Shown piece after piece: positions 54,501-63,224 of a stretch of DNA of 64,000 nucleotides. The translations under genes were made by a program, and so were the position numbers. Numbering within the stretch: the first letter of the stretch is position 1; every line of letters begins with the position of its first letter. Below the pieces are notes generated by a model. That model did no database searches and was not told where the DNA came from. It saw only the letters and a list, made by a program, of their open reading frames with translations. Source of the stretch: Chitinophaga sp. LS1 (lineage in GTDB: Bacteria > Bacteroidota > Bacteroidia > Chitinophagales > Chitinophagaceae); contig NZ_CP128362.1 in the NCBI RefSeq assembly GCF_034274695.1, forward strand, positions 6,574,501-6,638,500, given 5' to 3'.

Positions 54501-55541
54501 ACATTATGCATTGGCTTCGCCAGACGCATAACCGGTTATAAACGATCTGATATCTTATTTCAGAACATGGACAGGCTCAGACAAATTATTTCAAATACCC
54601 GGCAACCAGTAGTAATAATTTTTTCAGGTAAGGCACATCCTGCAGACACAGATGGTCTCCGTATGCTACAACATATTCATACCAATACCAGTGATCCACA
54701 TATAATTTTCCTTGAAGACTACGATATGGACATTGCACGTATGCTTGTACAAGGAGTTGACCTGTGGCTAAACTTTCCTGTCAGAGGCAAAGAAGCTTCC
54801 GGTACCAGTGGCATGAAGGCCCTCATCAATGGCGTATTGAATTTTAGTACCCGTGATGGCTGGTGGGCAGAACAATATGCCGGAGACTGTGGCTGGGCAT
54901 TAAAAGAAGACGCAACAAATCCGGAAATACAGGATTCATTGGATGCTGAAGAAATATACAACATGCTTCAACACGAGATCATTCCGCTCTATTATAAAAG
55001 GAATGAAAATGGCATACCAGTAAATTGGGTAGCCATGATAAAAAACAGTATGACCAGATCAGGGCAGGCTATATCCATGACTACTATGCTGTCAAAATAT
55101 AATTATATCTATAAAAAATTGAAAGACCACACCATTGTCCTCCGCATGAACAATTACCAACTGGTAAAACACCTTGCAGAATGGAAAGATAAAATACGGA
55201 ATGGATGGGATAGCATTAAAATTGTAAAAGTAATACCAGATAAACAACAGGTTCTTTCAGGAAAAGCAGGTGAACAATTACACACCTCCATTACCATTGA
55301 TACAGGCATATTAAAATCAGACGATATTGGCGCAGAGATCTTATTTACACTTAAACATCCTGACACAGACATGCTGTTCAGGAAAACACTCCAGTTGTGC
55401 CATCAGCAGAACAATGAATCAACGTTCAATGCCGAAGTATTATTACAATATTCAGGTGAATACAAATTCGCATTCAGAATCTATGCAAGATACCATTCAA
55501 TGATTTACAAAACAGATATGCCATATGTTAAATGGGCATAG
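51579..55541 (+). CDS. Glycogen synthase / alpha-glucan phosphorylase fusion
   Basis: The 1320-aa protein begins with a GT3/GT5-like synthase half (FEISWEVCNKVGGIYTVIS at 14-32, FHEWMTG, TTHATVLGR, FPSFYEPWGYTPLES). A phosphorylase half follows (VAYFCMEYGIESSFRIYSGG, CNEGHAAF, FARRITGYKRSD, and the PLP Lys in EASGTSGMKALING). Such fusions occur in Bacteroidota glycogen metabolism and can both build and break alpha-glucan. One loop reads THTSMAASIDTYS where THTPVPAGxD is common. Two Crp/Fnr-type sites precede it, and a stress protein gene follows after 24 bp. Confidence 0.9.
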   Translation: MQPPQTPLLFPDYLFEISWEVCNKVGGIYTVISTKASFLQQKLGDHYIFIGPDLLKRDGQNTGFIEDKNLFKVWSEKAATEGLKIKTGRWDIAGSPLVILIDFTTFYDKKNEIFGALWEKYRLDSITGKWDYIDPALFGYAAGNVIASYYQLHLNATDKIVAQFHEWMTGAGILYLEKNIPQIATIFTTHATVLGRTLSGSGIPMYASINQIIPDEQAATYQVTAKHSLEKTAANTADCFCCVSDITASECTYFLGKTPDIITPNGFQVLPIAENQKTISRHKLLSVAADILKETLPDNTLLIIKSGRYEFHNKGIDLFINAIGTLKKQPLPLKIIAFLFIPAAHVPLNEQTKDTTLKVATHHPYAPERDDICQLLRQNNLNIPDHSNISIIYAPVYLDGNDGVFNMQYYDLLQGFDLAIFPSFYEPWGYTPLESLAYGIPTVTTDLSGFGQSVNQLNPAERKGLFILPRKHISDDVATDQLAGYISQFAGTPLPLRVELSKSALQLSKYYQWPALLEHYFQAYHLALEESQQREDLFRNKPRTLPADVSSFQESVPAWREIHISNTPAPALNTCRLSGYDNCDDDLTVAYFCMEYGIESSFRIYSGGLGILAGDYLKTASDMNVRLMAIGLFYREGFFRQQLSDTGIQSAINDQQDPAKHPLEEVKNSDNQPLQLLITFPGRPIHVKAWKIQINKTSLFLLDTDVITNNEQDRLITSRLYPSDKEQRLQQEIILGIGGVLLIRALGLPIDVYHCNEGHAAFIALERISNVIKDNHLSFEEAFEIVKASQLFTTHTSMAASIDTYSEPLLHKYFSGLQENYFISWQQFMKLGKTNPSNDNEEFSMFTLAARTAQEINAVSRIHQYVTAGLLHAVWKDIQPDELPLTYITNGIHIPTWAAEQWQHLLQECGIDIKTGNGPWGKILTIQDDRIWALRLNAKKQFVQSLRSLLDKQQSSHHQSQEKTNAITELLQPDTLCIGFARRITGYKRSDILFQNMDRLRQIISNTRQPVVIIFSGKAHPADTDGLRMLQHIHTNTSDPHIIFLEDYDMDIARMLVQGVDLWLNFPVRGKEASGTSGMKALINGVLNFSTRDGWWAEQYAGDCGWALKEDATNPEIQDSLDAEEIYNMLQHEIIPLYYKRNENGIPVNWVAMIKNSMTRSGQAISMTTMLSKYNYIYKKLKDHTIVLRMNNYQLVKHLAEWKDKIRNGWDSIKIVKVIPDKQQVLSGKAGEQLHTSITIDTGILKSDDIGAEILFTLKHPDTDMLFRKTLQLCHQQNNESTFNAEVLLQYSGEYKFAFRIYARYHSMIYKTDMPYVKWA

Positions 55542-55565
55542 CTCCTCACCTAAAAAAATAAAATC

Positions 55566-56414
55566 ATGAAAAAGACGATCGCTGTAATTGATGCTGTAAA
55601 CTATAAGGAAGAACAGCTGATTGCAATTACAAATATTTTAAACATGGTAGAAAATGACCTTACAATTCTGATGATAGAAGATACTGCCAATATTAATTCC
55701 CTGCTGACCACAGGTGGTATTGAAGCCTTTGCAGGAAAATATTATGATGTCCTGTACAAGTCTGAAAAAGAAAAACAACAGCTGATTCAGGACAATACAA
55801 CAAAATTGAAGAAGACATGCGAAGAAAAAAACATTACCTGCACCATTAAAAACATTATGGGCATAGCGGCAGACAGTGTCATCCTGGAAAGCCGCTTTGC
55901 TGACCTGCTCATTATCGGAAGGGAGCTTTCTTTTCCGGTTATATATGACGGAAACCCTACAGTTTTTGTAAAAAACATACTTACACAGGCACAATGCCCC
56001 ATAATCGTATTACCTGATATTCCACCGTCTGTAATTGGGGTTGCATGCTGCTACAATGGTACTTATTCATCTATGTATGCTATAAGAGCTTTTGCCGCCA
56101 TCTTCCCACACCTCATCGAGAAGAACTGTGAGATTGTTTACGAATATGAACATAATAATCAAAAAATCCCCTACGAAAGCCAGTTACAGGAATACCTCAA
56201 ATCTTACAAAGCACATTCCAGGCAAATAATACTCTCCGGTGCTGTAGGCCATACGCTGCAATCATATCTTCATTCAAGACCTGAGCTGATAAGCACATTT
56301 GGCGCTTATGGAAGAAACGGAATTTCACGTTTTTTCAACCACAGCAGTGCAGAAAACATCATAAGAAAACTGAACGGGGCGATATTTATTACACATCCAG
56401 GTGAACACATCTAA
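55566..56414 (+). CDS. Universal stress protein (two UspA domains)
   Basis: The 282-aa protein has two UspA-like halves; the second ends in GAYGRNGISRFFNHSSAENII, matching the G-x9-G-S nucleotide-binding signature. It is 24 bp downstream of the glycogen gene and probably co-transcribed, so it may respond to the same regulator under energy or oxygen limitation. A decayed homologue lies at 56566-56872. Confidence 0.85.
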   Translation: MKKTIAVIDAVNYKEEQLIAITNILNMVENDLTILMIEDTANINSLLTTGGIEAFAGKYYDVLYKSEKEKQQLIQDNTTKLKKTCEEKNITCTIKNIMGIAADSVILESRFADLLIIGRELSFPVIYDGNPTVFVKNILTQAQCPIIVLPDIPPSVIGVACCYNGTYSSMYAIRAFAAIFPHLIEKNCEIVYEYEHNNQKIPYESQLQEYLKSYKAHSRQIILSGAVGHTLQSYLHSRPELISTFGAYGRNGISRFFNHSSAENIIRKLNGAIFITHPGEHI

Positions 56415-56565
56415 AAACCTGTTTTTATGACAGAAAAAATGAGTTGATCTGGTGCGATAAAATAGCGAAATTTTAAGGAAATAACTGATGAAAACAGGCT
56501 TCTGCCAAATGCTCCCATTATGGATAGCATCAGTTATAAACAAAAATTTCTCATAATATTCATAT

Positions 56566-56872
56566 CTAAATGTGAGCGATGAAAACTGCCTGAGTAATTA
56601 CCTTCAGTACAGATTCACCCCGGCTTGCCTTAAATAGGGTAGAAATCATATCTCGCCCATAAGCGCCCATCACAATAAATGCCTTATCTCTGTGCAATAG
56701 TGTATCTAATAAACCGGCTCTCACCTTTCCTTCTGATGAAAAAAAATCCACATTGGTTCGTGAGATAACCAGGGTCATTTCTTAATAGCTCGATATTTGT
56801 ACAATCAGACTTCCTACCTAATATTGTCCATTCTATTTGCTCATTAGTAAAAGCCATAGCATTGGACTCCAC
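56566..56872 (-). pseudogene. Decayed universal stress protein
   Basis: A minus-strand frame (56566-56778) carries VMGAYGRDMISTLFKASRGESVL, a UspA C-terminus. A second frame (56684-56872) holds an upstream piece (FTNEQIEWTILGRKSDCTNIELL), and the two overlap out of frame. Only about a third of a gene remains. Confidence 0.65.
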
Positions 56873-56981
56873 GGGTTAAATAATATTTATCATTAATACA
56901 TTACCCCTTCCATAACTTCTAATTACCCAAACAGCCGGGAAAAAATCCCCCCATTTACCAGATATGACGTTACTTTGTACC

Positions 56982-57557
56982 ATGCTACAAATTCAGGACC
57001 TTATCCAGGCAGGACAAATTGAAACTGCGATCCGGGAAACGGAAACAACGCTCGGCCAACTTTCACCAACCGACTTCCATTACGTGATCGGCAAAGACCT
57101 GCTACATCTAAAAAAACCATTGACAGCATATTTCAACTATGTTTATACCATCCTGACGGAAGACGAAGAACTGGACATCAAGGCCCTATACCTGGAAATG
57201 AATAGTTTTACCACACAATACGACCAGTGGTTCCTGCATTTACTGGCTTACGAATCACTTATGAACCGCGACACCCCCGACTGGCTGGCAGATTTCAGTG
57301 GAGAAGCCCCCAAAACCCTTACCATCACAGGCTTTGAACCACTGCAGGAAGCCAACAAAAAGTACATGGAAACCGAAGGCTACCGCAACGATCAATTGCG
57401 GCAGGCATGCGAATTCCAGGAATATCTCGTCATACTCCGGGTGCAGGAACTCGTGATTGAAACCATTAAGGATAACAAAGGAAAAGCTCCCTGGGCAGAA
57501 ATTCCTGTTTTCGTAGGGGCGCATGATTATGAAGATCTGATCTTTATGATCCATTAG
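56982..57557 (+). CDS. Hypothetical protein, candidate leaderless gene
   Basis: From the ATG at 56982 the protein has 191 residues; an earlier ATG at 56964 would overlap the -7 element TTACTTTG (56969-56976), so I reject it. The product is soluble, acidic and mostly helical with no known motif. With the -7 element only 5 bp before the ATG, the mRNA may be leaderless. Family unknown. Confidence 0.75.
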   Translation: MLQIQDLIQAGQIETAIRETETTLGQLSPTDFHYVIGKDLLHLKKPLTAYFNYVYTILTEDEELDIKALYLEMNSFTTQYDQWFLHLLAYESLMNRDTPDWLADFSGEAPKTLTITGFEPLQEANKKYMETEGYRNDQLRQACEFQEYLVILRVQELVIETIKDNKGKAPWAEIPVFVGAHDYEDLIFMIH

Positions 57558-57642
57558 TTCTCTTACCCTTTCTCCTCCTTTTAAGGATGCCTTTTCCAGA
57601 CCTGCCAGGTCTTGTTATTTAACACCTGATAAAAATATTAAA

Positions 57643-57675
57643 TTAACAGCGGGAAGCGTTCGTTCCCGCTGTTAA
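57643..57675. terminator. Perfect 13-bp hairpin between genes
   Basis: TTAACAGCGGGAA and TTCCCGCTGTTAA form a 13-bp stem with a 7-nt loop, 86 bp after the hypothetical gene. It is preceded and followed by AT-rich tracts, so it is probably a terminator. Confidence 0.75.
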
Positions 57676-57706
57676 CCTTATATGATAGCCCCATGTAAAG
57701 AATTCT

Positions 57707-57714
57707 TACCTTTG
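57707..57714 (+). promoter_or_regulatory. Bacteroidota -7 element TACCTTTG
   Basis: TACCTTTG is an exact match to the TAnnTTTG consensus. It ends 4 bp before the ATG at 57719, which implies either a leaderless mRNA or use of a later start (MMMEWEYEMP near 57782). No clear -33 TTG was found at the usual distance. Confidence 0.6.
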
Positions 57715-57718
57715 CTCC

Positions 57719-59698
57719 ATGTCGCACAGCGTATTTTTAAGTAACACCAACTCCCCTTCAGGAAAAGACAGGAACGATATAATGATGATGGAATGGGAGT
57801 ATGAGATGCCACTGTTATTACAACCTTTGTTAATAAGTGGAGGCTTCATTGAAAATGACATTTTATATTATGATGCCAAACCCGGTATCGAAAACCTGAA
57901 AAGATTTTACAACTTTCTGGATGCTACAAAGTCTCTCATTAACAATAAAAGCATCTTTACAGCATCAAAAAACAAGCTATTTAAATACCTCGACGGCCTG
58001 GAACAGCCTTATTTTAGCATGGATGCCCGGAACGTATTCAATATGGATGAGACACCGCATAACGAACAGGCGGCTATCTGGCTGGCAGATATTGCGTATA
58101 ACAATGCAATGATCACCAGTGCCATGGACAACAACGACATATCCCTGTTGTCTTACAACAAGCTCAAGCATGTAAGCATGGCTTTTCATTCATTTGCTGA
58201 ACTGCTGAACTACGGGGACTATAATTATGGATGGAAACACATCCATGAAGAATCGGGAAAAGAAGAAATTTACTATGAGAATGGATTATGGGGATTAAAG
58301 AGTGCTGATGGAGCAATATTGCTGCCTCCTCAATTTGATGAATTTTATGAATTCAGTGAGCAGGATATTGCGGTGGTAATGAAGGCGCAGAAATATGGCT
58401 ATGTGCACAGATCTGGCAAGGTCATAGTCCATCCGGAATGGGATGAGGCCTATGATTTTGATTATTCTTATCTGGCGATTGTTCAGCGCAATGGTCTTTT
58501 GGGACTGATCAACGTTTCGGGAGAAGTTGTGGTTGAACCAACATATGAAAACATTAATAAAGTCGGGTACAATGGTCAATACATTGCACAAAAGAATGGA
58601 AACTGGGGTATACTGGCGGAAGATGCAACAGTGATCATCGATTTCAAATATGAAAAAATAGAACTGTTGCATGAAAATGTATTCATGCTACTAAAAGATG
58701 GTTTTTACAGTCTTACTGAAGATGGTGAGCAGTTCGACCTGATAGTACGTAAAGCCCCTCCACAGGGCTTTGCCTGGGCTATCAAGGGGAAGGAAGTTTA
58801 TCTTATAGATAAATATGGGATATCAAGAGCAAATAAAGATCTGGTACAACAGGACGCCGAAAGTAATGGCTACAGTTTTTATTATGATAAGGTAGTGCGT
58901 GACAGGCTGCTGGCATATGCAAAAACCCCTGATGAGGAAACCGTTATAGATGTCTACACACCGGTTGAAGAATTGTATAATATTGGCATAGATGCTTATA
59001 ACAGGCAGGATTACCAGTCAGCAATTTATCACTACACGCTTGCTGCTGAAAAAGGATATGGTTATGCGATGAACAACCTCGCGCATATTTATTACATGAT
59101 AGAGGGATATGTAGATGATGACAAAGCATTTTACTGGTATGGGAAGGGAGCTGCTGCCCGCAATACAAATGCGCTCAATGGATTGAGCCTGTGTTATCAG
59201 AATGGCATAGGAACGATCCCTGATATAGAAAAAGCCATTAACCTATTGCAACAGGCAGCGGAAGATGGTCTGGCAGCGGCACATAATAACCTGGGATTTC
59301 TGCTTTATGATACAGACCCGGAGCAGGCACTATACCACTACCACCAGGCAGAGAAACTTGGAGAACCGGATTACGGTTGGCTGGGATACCTGTATGAAGA
59401 AAACGGAAATTTTGAAATCGCCCTCCGGTACTACCAGAAAGATGCATCTGAAATTGGCGCGTTTAACCAGGGAATTTTTCACCAGCAGGGATTAGGTATA
59501 GCAAAAGACATAAAAGCGGCAATAGGATACTTTAAAACAGCGATAGAGGCTGGTTATGACAGGGGCCATATTCAACTGGCCCAAATATACCTGTTTGAAG
59601 AAGGCTTTATCGATAAGGATCAGGCAAAGGCACATATTGCAGCGGCAGAAAAAGCAGGTCTTGAAATCCCTGATGAATTAATACAAGGCAGTCTGTGA
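57719..59698 (+). CDS. WG-repeat and Sel1-repeat protein
   Basis: The 659-aa protein has an unrecognised N-terminal domain (1-165), then WG/beta-propeller-like repeats (ENGLWGLKSADG, KYGYVHRSGKVI, NGLLGLINVSGEVV, NGNWGILAEDATV; about 185-330). C-terminal Sel1/TPR-like repeats follow (YHYTLAAEKGYGYAMNNLAHIYY, LQQAAEDGLAAAHNNLGFLL; about 425-650). It is likely a scaffold for protein interaction. No signal peptide. It is monocistronic between two hairpins. Confidence 0.85.
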   Translation: MSHSVFLSNTNSPSGKDRNDIMMMEWEYEMPLLLQPLLISGGFIENDILYYDAKPGIENLKRFYNFLDATKSLINNKSIFTASKNKLFKYLDGLEQPYFSMDARNVFNMDETPHNEQAAIWLADIAYNNAMITSAMDNNDISLLSYNKLKHVSMAFHSFAELLNYGDYNYGWKHIHEESGKEEIYYENGLWGLKSADGAILLPPQFDEFYEFSEQDIAVVMKAQKYGYVHRSGKVIVHPEWDEAYDFDYSYLAIVQRNGLLGLINVSGEVVVEPTYENINKVGYNGQYIAQKNGNWGILAEDATVIIDFKYEKIELLHENVFMLLKDGFYSLTEDGEQFDLIVRKAPPQGFAWAIKGKEVYLIDKYGISRANKDLVQQDAESNGYSFYYDKVVRDRLLAYAKTPDEETVIDVYTPVEELYNIGIDAYNRQDYQSAIYHYTLAAEKGYGYAMNNLAHIYYMIEGYVDDDKAFYWYGKGAAARNTNALNGLSLCYQNGIGTIPDIEKAINLLQQAAEDGLAAAHNNLGFLLYDTDPEQALYHYHQAEKLGEPDYGWLGYLYEENGNFEIALRYYQKDASEIGAFNQGIFHQQGLGIAKDIKAAIGYFKTAIEAGYDRGHIQLAQIYLFEEGFIDKDQAKAHIAAAEKAGLEIPDELIQGSL

Positions 59699-59726
59699 AG
59701 CCGCAATTATTGTGATCTGCCACGCA

Positions 59727-59761
59727 GAACAGGGGGTGGCTCGGTTTACCACCCCCTGTTC
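59727..59761. terminator. Bidirectional terminator
   Basis: GAACAGGGGGTGG and CCACCCCCTGTTC form a perfect 13-bp stem with a 9-nt loop between the convergent repeat-protein and SDR genes. Confidence 0.85.
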
Positions 59762-59825
59762 TCATGAAACCCATTGATCGCCCTGATTCTTTTACCAGTA
59801 TTCAGGCTTAAACGTATTGCCAGAT

Positions 59826-60578
59826 TTACAACGACACACCACCAGTTACTTCAATACGCTGACCATTCACCCACTTAGCATCATCACTACAAAGGAAAGC
59901 CACCACGCCACCTACATCATCAGGCAGACCTACACGCCCCAGCGCCGTTATTCCTTCCACAAATTTGCGCATACCAGGATTGTCATCCATCGCACCACCA
60001 CCAAAGATGGCCCCAGGCGCCACAACATTTGCAGATATCCCCCTTGCGCCCAGTTCTACAGCCAGATATCGGGTATACACATCCATTCCGCCCTTCATGA
60101 TCCCATACACGGATACTCCCGGATAAGAAATTCGCGATACGGCAGATGAAATATTGACAATCCTTCCACCATCCTGCAACAACGGTAACATTTTTTGAGT
60201 AAGGAAATAAACCCCTTTCAGATGAATATTCATCATCTCATCAAACTGGCTTTCAGTTGTAGTTGTAACAGGCGCCTGAAGACTTGTGCCCGCATTATTG
60301 ATCAGGAAGTCGAAGTGGGTCGTTCCAAATGTGGTGTTCAATGATTCGCTTACCTGCTGCTCAAAAGCATCGAAACTTTTTATGTCCGATGTGTTGACCT
60401 GCAGAGCTACAGCCTTGCGCCCAAGTGCCTGAATAGCTCCTACAGTTTCCTCTGCACTCGCCTTGTTGCTGAGATATGTAATGATGATATCGTTGCCTTT
60501 CTGTGCCAGGCTTATTGCAATATTTTGGCCTATACCACGGCTGCCGCCAGTTATTAATGCAATTTTTGAAGAGCTCAT
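59826..60578 (-). CDS. SDR-family oxidoreductase
   Basis: From the ATG at 60578 (MSSSKIALITGG) the protein has 250 residues; an earlier in-frame start adds 15 unlike residues. It has the classical SDR features: TGGSRGIGQNIA cofactor loop, NNAG, catalytic Ser in VNISSAVSRI and YGIMKGG with the Tyr/Lys pair. It resembles 3-oxoacyl-ACP reductase-like enzymes of unknown substrate. An AraC regulator gene lies 80 bp upstream on the same strand and may control it. Confidence 0.9.
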   Translation of the reverse strand: MSSSKIALITGGSRGIGQNIAISLAQKGNDIIITYLSNKASAEETVGAIQALGRKAVALQVNTSDIKSFDAFEQQVSESLNTTFGTTHFDFLINNAGTSLQAPVTTTTESQFDEMMNIHLKGVYFLTQKMLPLLQDGGRIVNISSAVSRISYPGVSVYGIMKGGMDVYTRYLAVELGARGISANVVAPGAIFGGGAMDDNPGMRKFVEGITALGRVGLPDDVGGVVAFLCSDDAKWVNGQRIEVTGGVSL

Positions 60579-60658
60579 ATGCTGTACTATTTTTGATTTA
60601 AAAACAGTACAAAATTCCGCCAAACGATAAATATGTACAATGGCAGCACCAATCCATT

Positions 60659-61621
60659 TTATGTATAATTCAAACTTTTGGTTTGTGCGCGATATGCCCC
60701 GGGTGGAATAGAAGTTTCATTCTTAAAGAATTTTGCAAAATGCGCAAAGTCTGAAAAGCCCAAACTATCTGCAATTTCAGCGATCGTCCAGTTTGTCTGA
60801 CGCAAAAGGATCTGCGCTTCCTGTAAAATTCTTCCTGCTATCAATGCAGATGTCGTGAGGCCAGTGGTTTCCTTCAATATTTTGTTTAGATGATTGACAT
60901 GTATGGATAGTTTGTCAGCATAATCTTTTGCAGCGCGGAGCTCTACTTTCTGGTGAGGATTTTCCAATGGAAATTGCCTTTCCAACAACTCAATAAACAG
61001 GGAGGTCGTCCGTGCAAAATTGCTGTGATTGGGATGAAGCATTATTTTTGACTGTAACTGTTGGCCCAGGTGAATGAGCTCAAGCGTGTAAGCTCGCAGC
61101 AGATCATATTTGTATGCATAGGTAGAAGCAATGGTGGTCTGCATCTTCTCAAAAATGTCTTTTGCATTTTTTATATCCCCTTTCTGCAGCTGAAATACAG
61201 GATGTTCCGGCGATTTATAAATAGGCAGCTCATCCAGCACTACCCCACTCCGTGTTGGATGAAGAAACGCTGATGTGAATACACAAAACATCCCGGACTG
61301 ACGTTCCTGTGGCAACCACGTTACAGGACTTTTAGGCGTGGTAAAGACCAGGGTAGGCTGCGAAAGCTGTATGATAGTGTTATCAGGATATTCAATTTTT
61401 GAATGACCCAGCAATAGACTGACTTTATAGTAAGTGCGGCATTGATAAGGTTCAGTGGGTCTGTTCTGAACAGTCTGCCGGATTTTAGACAAATTAAACA
61501 CGTTAAAGTGGCCGATCTCATTCTGAATACCCGGAGGCAACAAGGCACTTAACTCCAGAGGAGAACCGGAAGCGAAGCGTTGATCAAGTTCATTCAATGA
61601 AACACTTTTCATAACTTTCAT
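60659..61621 (-). CDS. AraC-family transcriptional regulator
   Basis: The 320-aa protein has an N-terminal sensing half with a LFTTPKSPVTWL-like segment and a C-terminal AraC DNA-binding domain (DKLSIHVNHLNKILKETTG; IAEIADSLGFSDFAHFAKFFKNETSIPPGAYR). It is typical of short Bacteroidota AraC regulators that control a neighbouring SDR. A -7 element TAACTTTG lies 11 bp upstream of the ATG. Confidence 0.9.
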   Translation of the reverse strand: MKVMKSVSLNELDQRFASGSPLELSALLPPGIQNEIGHFNVFNLSKIRQTVQNRPTEPYQCRTYYKVSLLLGHSKIEYPDNTIIQLSQPTLVFTTPKSPVTWLPQERQSGMFCVFTSAFLHPTRSGVVLDELPIYKSPEHPVFQLQKGDIKNAKDIFEKMQTTIASTYAYKYDLLRAYTLELIHLGQQLQSKIMLHPNHSNFARTTSLFIELLERQFPLENPHQKVELRAAKDYADKLSIHVNHLNKILKETTGLTTSALIAGRILQEAQILLRQTNWTIAEIADSLGFSDFAHFAKFFKNETSIPPGAYRAQTKSLNYT

Positions 61622-61631
61622 TTGTAAAAAT

Positions 61632-61639
61632 CAAAGTTA
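61632..61639 (-). promoter_or_regulatory. -7 element of the AraC gene
   Basis: On the minus strand TAACTTTG matches TAnnTTTG and ends 11 bp before the AraC start. The -33 element is not clear. Confidence 0.55.
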
Positions 61640-61853
61640 TGTCATCTTCTTCACAAAATCCTTTCCCACTCCCCTGATAATAATTTAAATTCTCCCAATC
61701 CTTCAGCACCATCACCATTCCTTCAAATTTTTATCGATCAGGTTCTGTGCCTCACATCTTTTGAAGTCACAGCCCCTTATTAATCATCGTTCATGCCCCT
61801 TGCTGCAAATCCATGCTGTCATGCCACTATGCTGACGTAATCCTGTCCATCAC

Positions 61854-62942
61854 TTAATAAGGAACACGGTATGCTACAGCATTCATATTAACGCCTGCAC
61901 CTACTGAGGCAAATACAATATTCGTTCCTTTAGTGACCACCTGATTATCAAACTTACCTTTAATCATCAAATCAAAAAGTGTAGGAAGAGTTGCCACAGA
62001 GCTATTGCCCAGCCATGAAATCGTCATCGGCATAATGTCAACAGGTATTTGCTGTTCTTCCCCATATATGCTAAATAGTTCCCTCAGGATTGCTTCATCC
62101 ATTTTTTCATTAGCCTGGTGAATGAGCAGCTTATCAATGTCTGAAATCGAGAGCGAAGCTTTTTCAAGACAATCTTTAATTGTCAATGGAACTGTTTTCA
62201 AAACATTTTCATACAATTTACGCCCGTTCATTTTTAAAAACAGTGCATCACCTTCAAAATCAGGATTGTATGAGCGTCCCATCCCCAGCACGTAAGCCAG
62301 ATCATCTGTATAAGATTTTGACACATGGGAAAGAATGCCAACCTGAAGCGTGCTATGCTGAGCTTCCAGTATAACAGCACCCGCACCATCCGAATAGATC
62401 ATACTATCCCTATCATGAGGATCGCAGATCCGGGATAAAGTCTCTGCACCGATCACCATCACACGCTTTGCACTTCCGGATTTTATAAAGAAGTCAGCCT
62501 GAATGATACCCTGAAGCCATCCGGCACACCCCCATGTCAAATCATAAGCTACTGTAAGAGGATTAATAATCCCCAGATGATGTTTGACTCTTGATGCTAA
62601 CGCAGGGACAAAATCACTGCGCCTGTTGTCTGCCTTGATGTCTCCAAAATTATGGGCAACAATAATATAATCCAGGCTTTCCGGGTCAATACCAGATGAT
62701 TTTAATGCATCTTCTGCAGCCAGTCCTGCGATGTCTGAAGCAACCAGATCATCCGAAACATATCGGCGTTCTCTTATACCGGTAATTTTGCCGAACTGCT
62801 GGATGATATCTTTATTTGTCTTCGACAAGGCTGTACCATCTTTGTCGTAAAAAATATGATGTAAGAAATCATCATTTGAGATCCGTAAAGTTGGAATATA
62901 GCTGCCGCTACCGATGATTACCGCATTTAGGTATGTATCCAT
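61854..62942 (-). CDS. 3-oxoacyl-ACP synthase III-like protein
   Basis: The 362-aa protein has the KAS III catalytic triad in place: Cys139 (WGCAGWLQ), His275 (LIHQANEK) and Asn312 (LGNSSVATLP). Its GNSS box and length are closer to the KAS III-like enzymes of dialkylresorcinol/flexirubin-type pathways than to housekeeping FabH. No other pathway gene is adjacent. The -7 element TACATTTG lies about 75 bp upstream. Confidence 0.85.
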   Translation of the reverse strand: MDTYLNAVIIGSGSYIPTLRISNDDFLHHIFYDKDGTALSKTNKDIIQQFGKITGIRERRYVSDDLVASDIAGLAAEDALKSSGIDPESLDYIIVAHNFGDIKADNRRSDFVPALASRVKHHLGIINPLTVAYDLTWGCAGWLQGIIQADFFIKSGSAKRVMVIGAETLSRICDPHDRDSMIYSDGAGAVILEAQHSTLQVGILSHVSKSYTDDLAYVLGMGRSYNPDFEGDALFLKMNGRKLYENVLKTVPLTIKDCLEKASLSISDIDKLLIHQANEKMDEAILRELFSIYGEEQQIPVDIMPMTISWLGNSSVATLPTLFDLMIKGKFDNQVVTKGTNIVFASVGAGVNMNAVAYRVPY

Positions 62943-63015
62943 AAATTATTTCTTGATATAATGCGCCCGGATTGCTTGCTATCACTGACCGTCGAATTGA
63001 TTATTACAATTTAAA

Positions 63016-63023
63016 CAAATGTA
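63016..63023 (-). promoter_or_regulatory. -7 element of the KAS III-like gene
   Basis: On the minus strand TACATTTG matches TAnnTTTG exactly, in an AT-rich gap (62943-63224) that shows no gene. Confidence 0.5.
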
Positions 63024-63224
63024 ATACATTAAAATTTATTTCTTTATATAAGTTTGCTATGAAAGCCACCTTGATTTTTTAAAATCGGTAAGGACTGAAT
63101 GCGAACAGAACCGTTTAATTACAGGAATTATATGATTCTTATCAACGTGTTCAAAGTACGATAAACAATCAATATATTATCGTTTTTATGCCCTGTTAAA
63201 TCTACAAATTCAAAATCCCATCCT

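Noticed and set aside
57598..57612. Short palindrome AGACCTGCCAGGTCT
   Set aside because: A one-base loop and no T-run make it a poor terminator; it may be chance or a protein site, with no further support.
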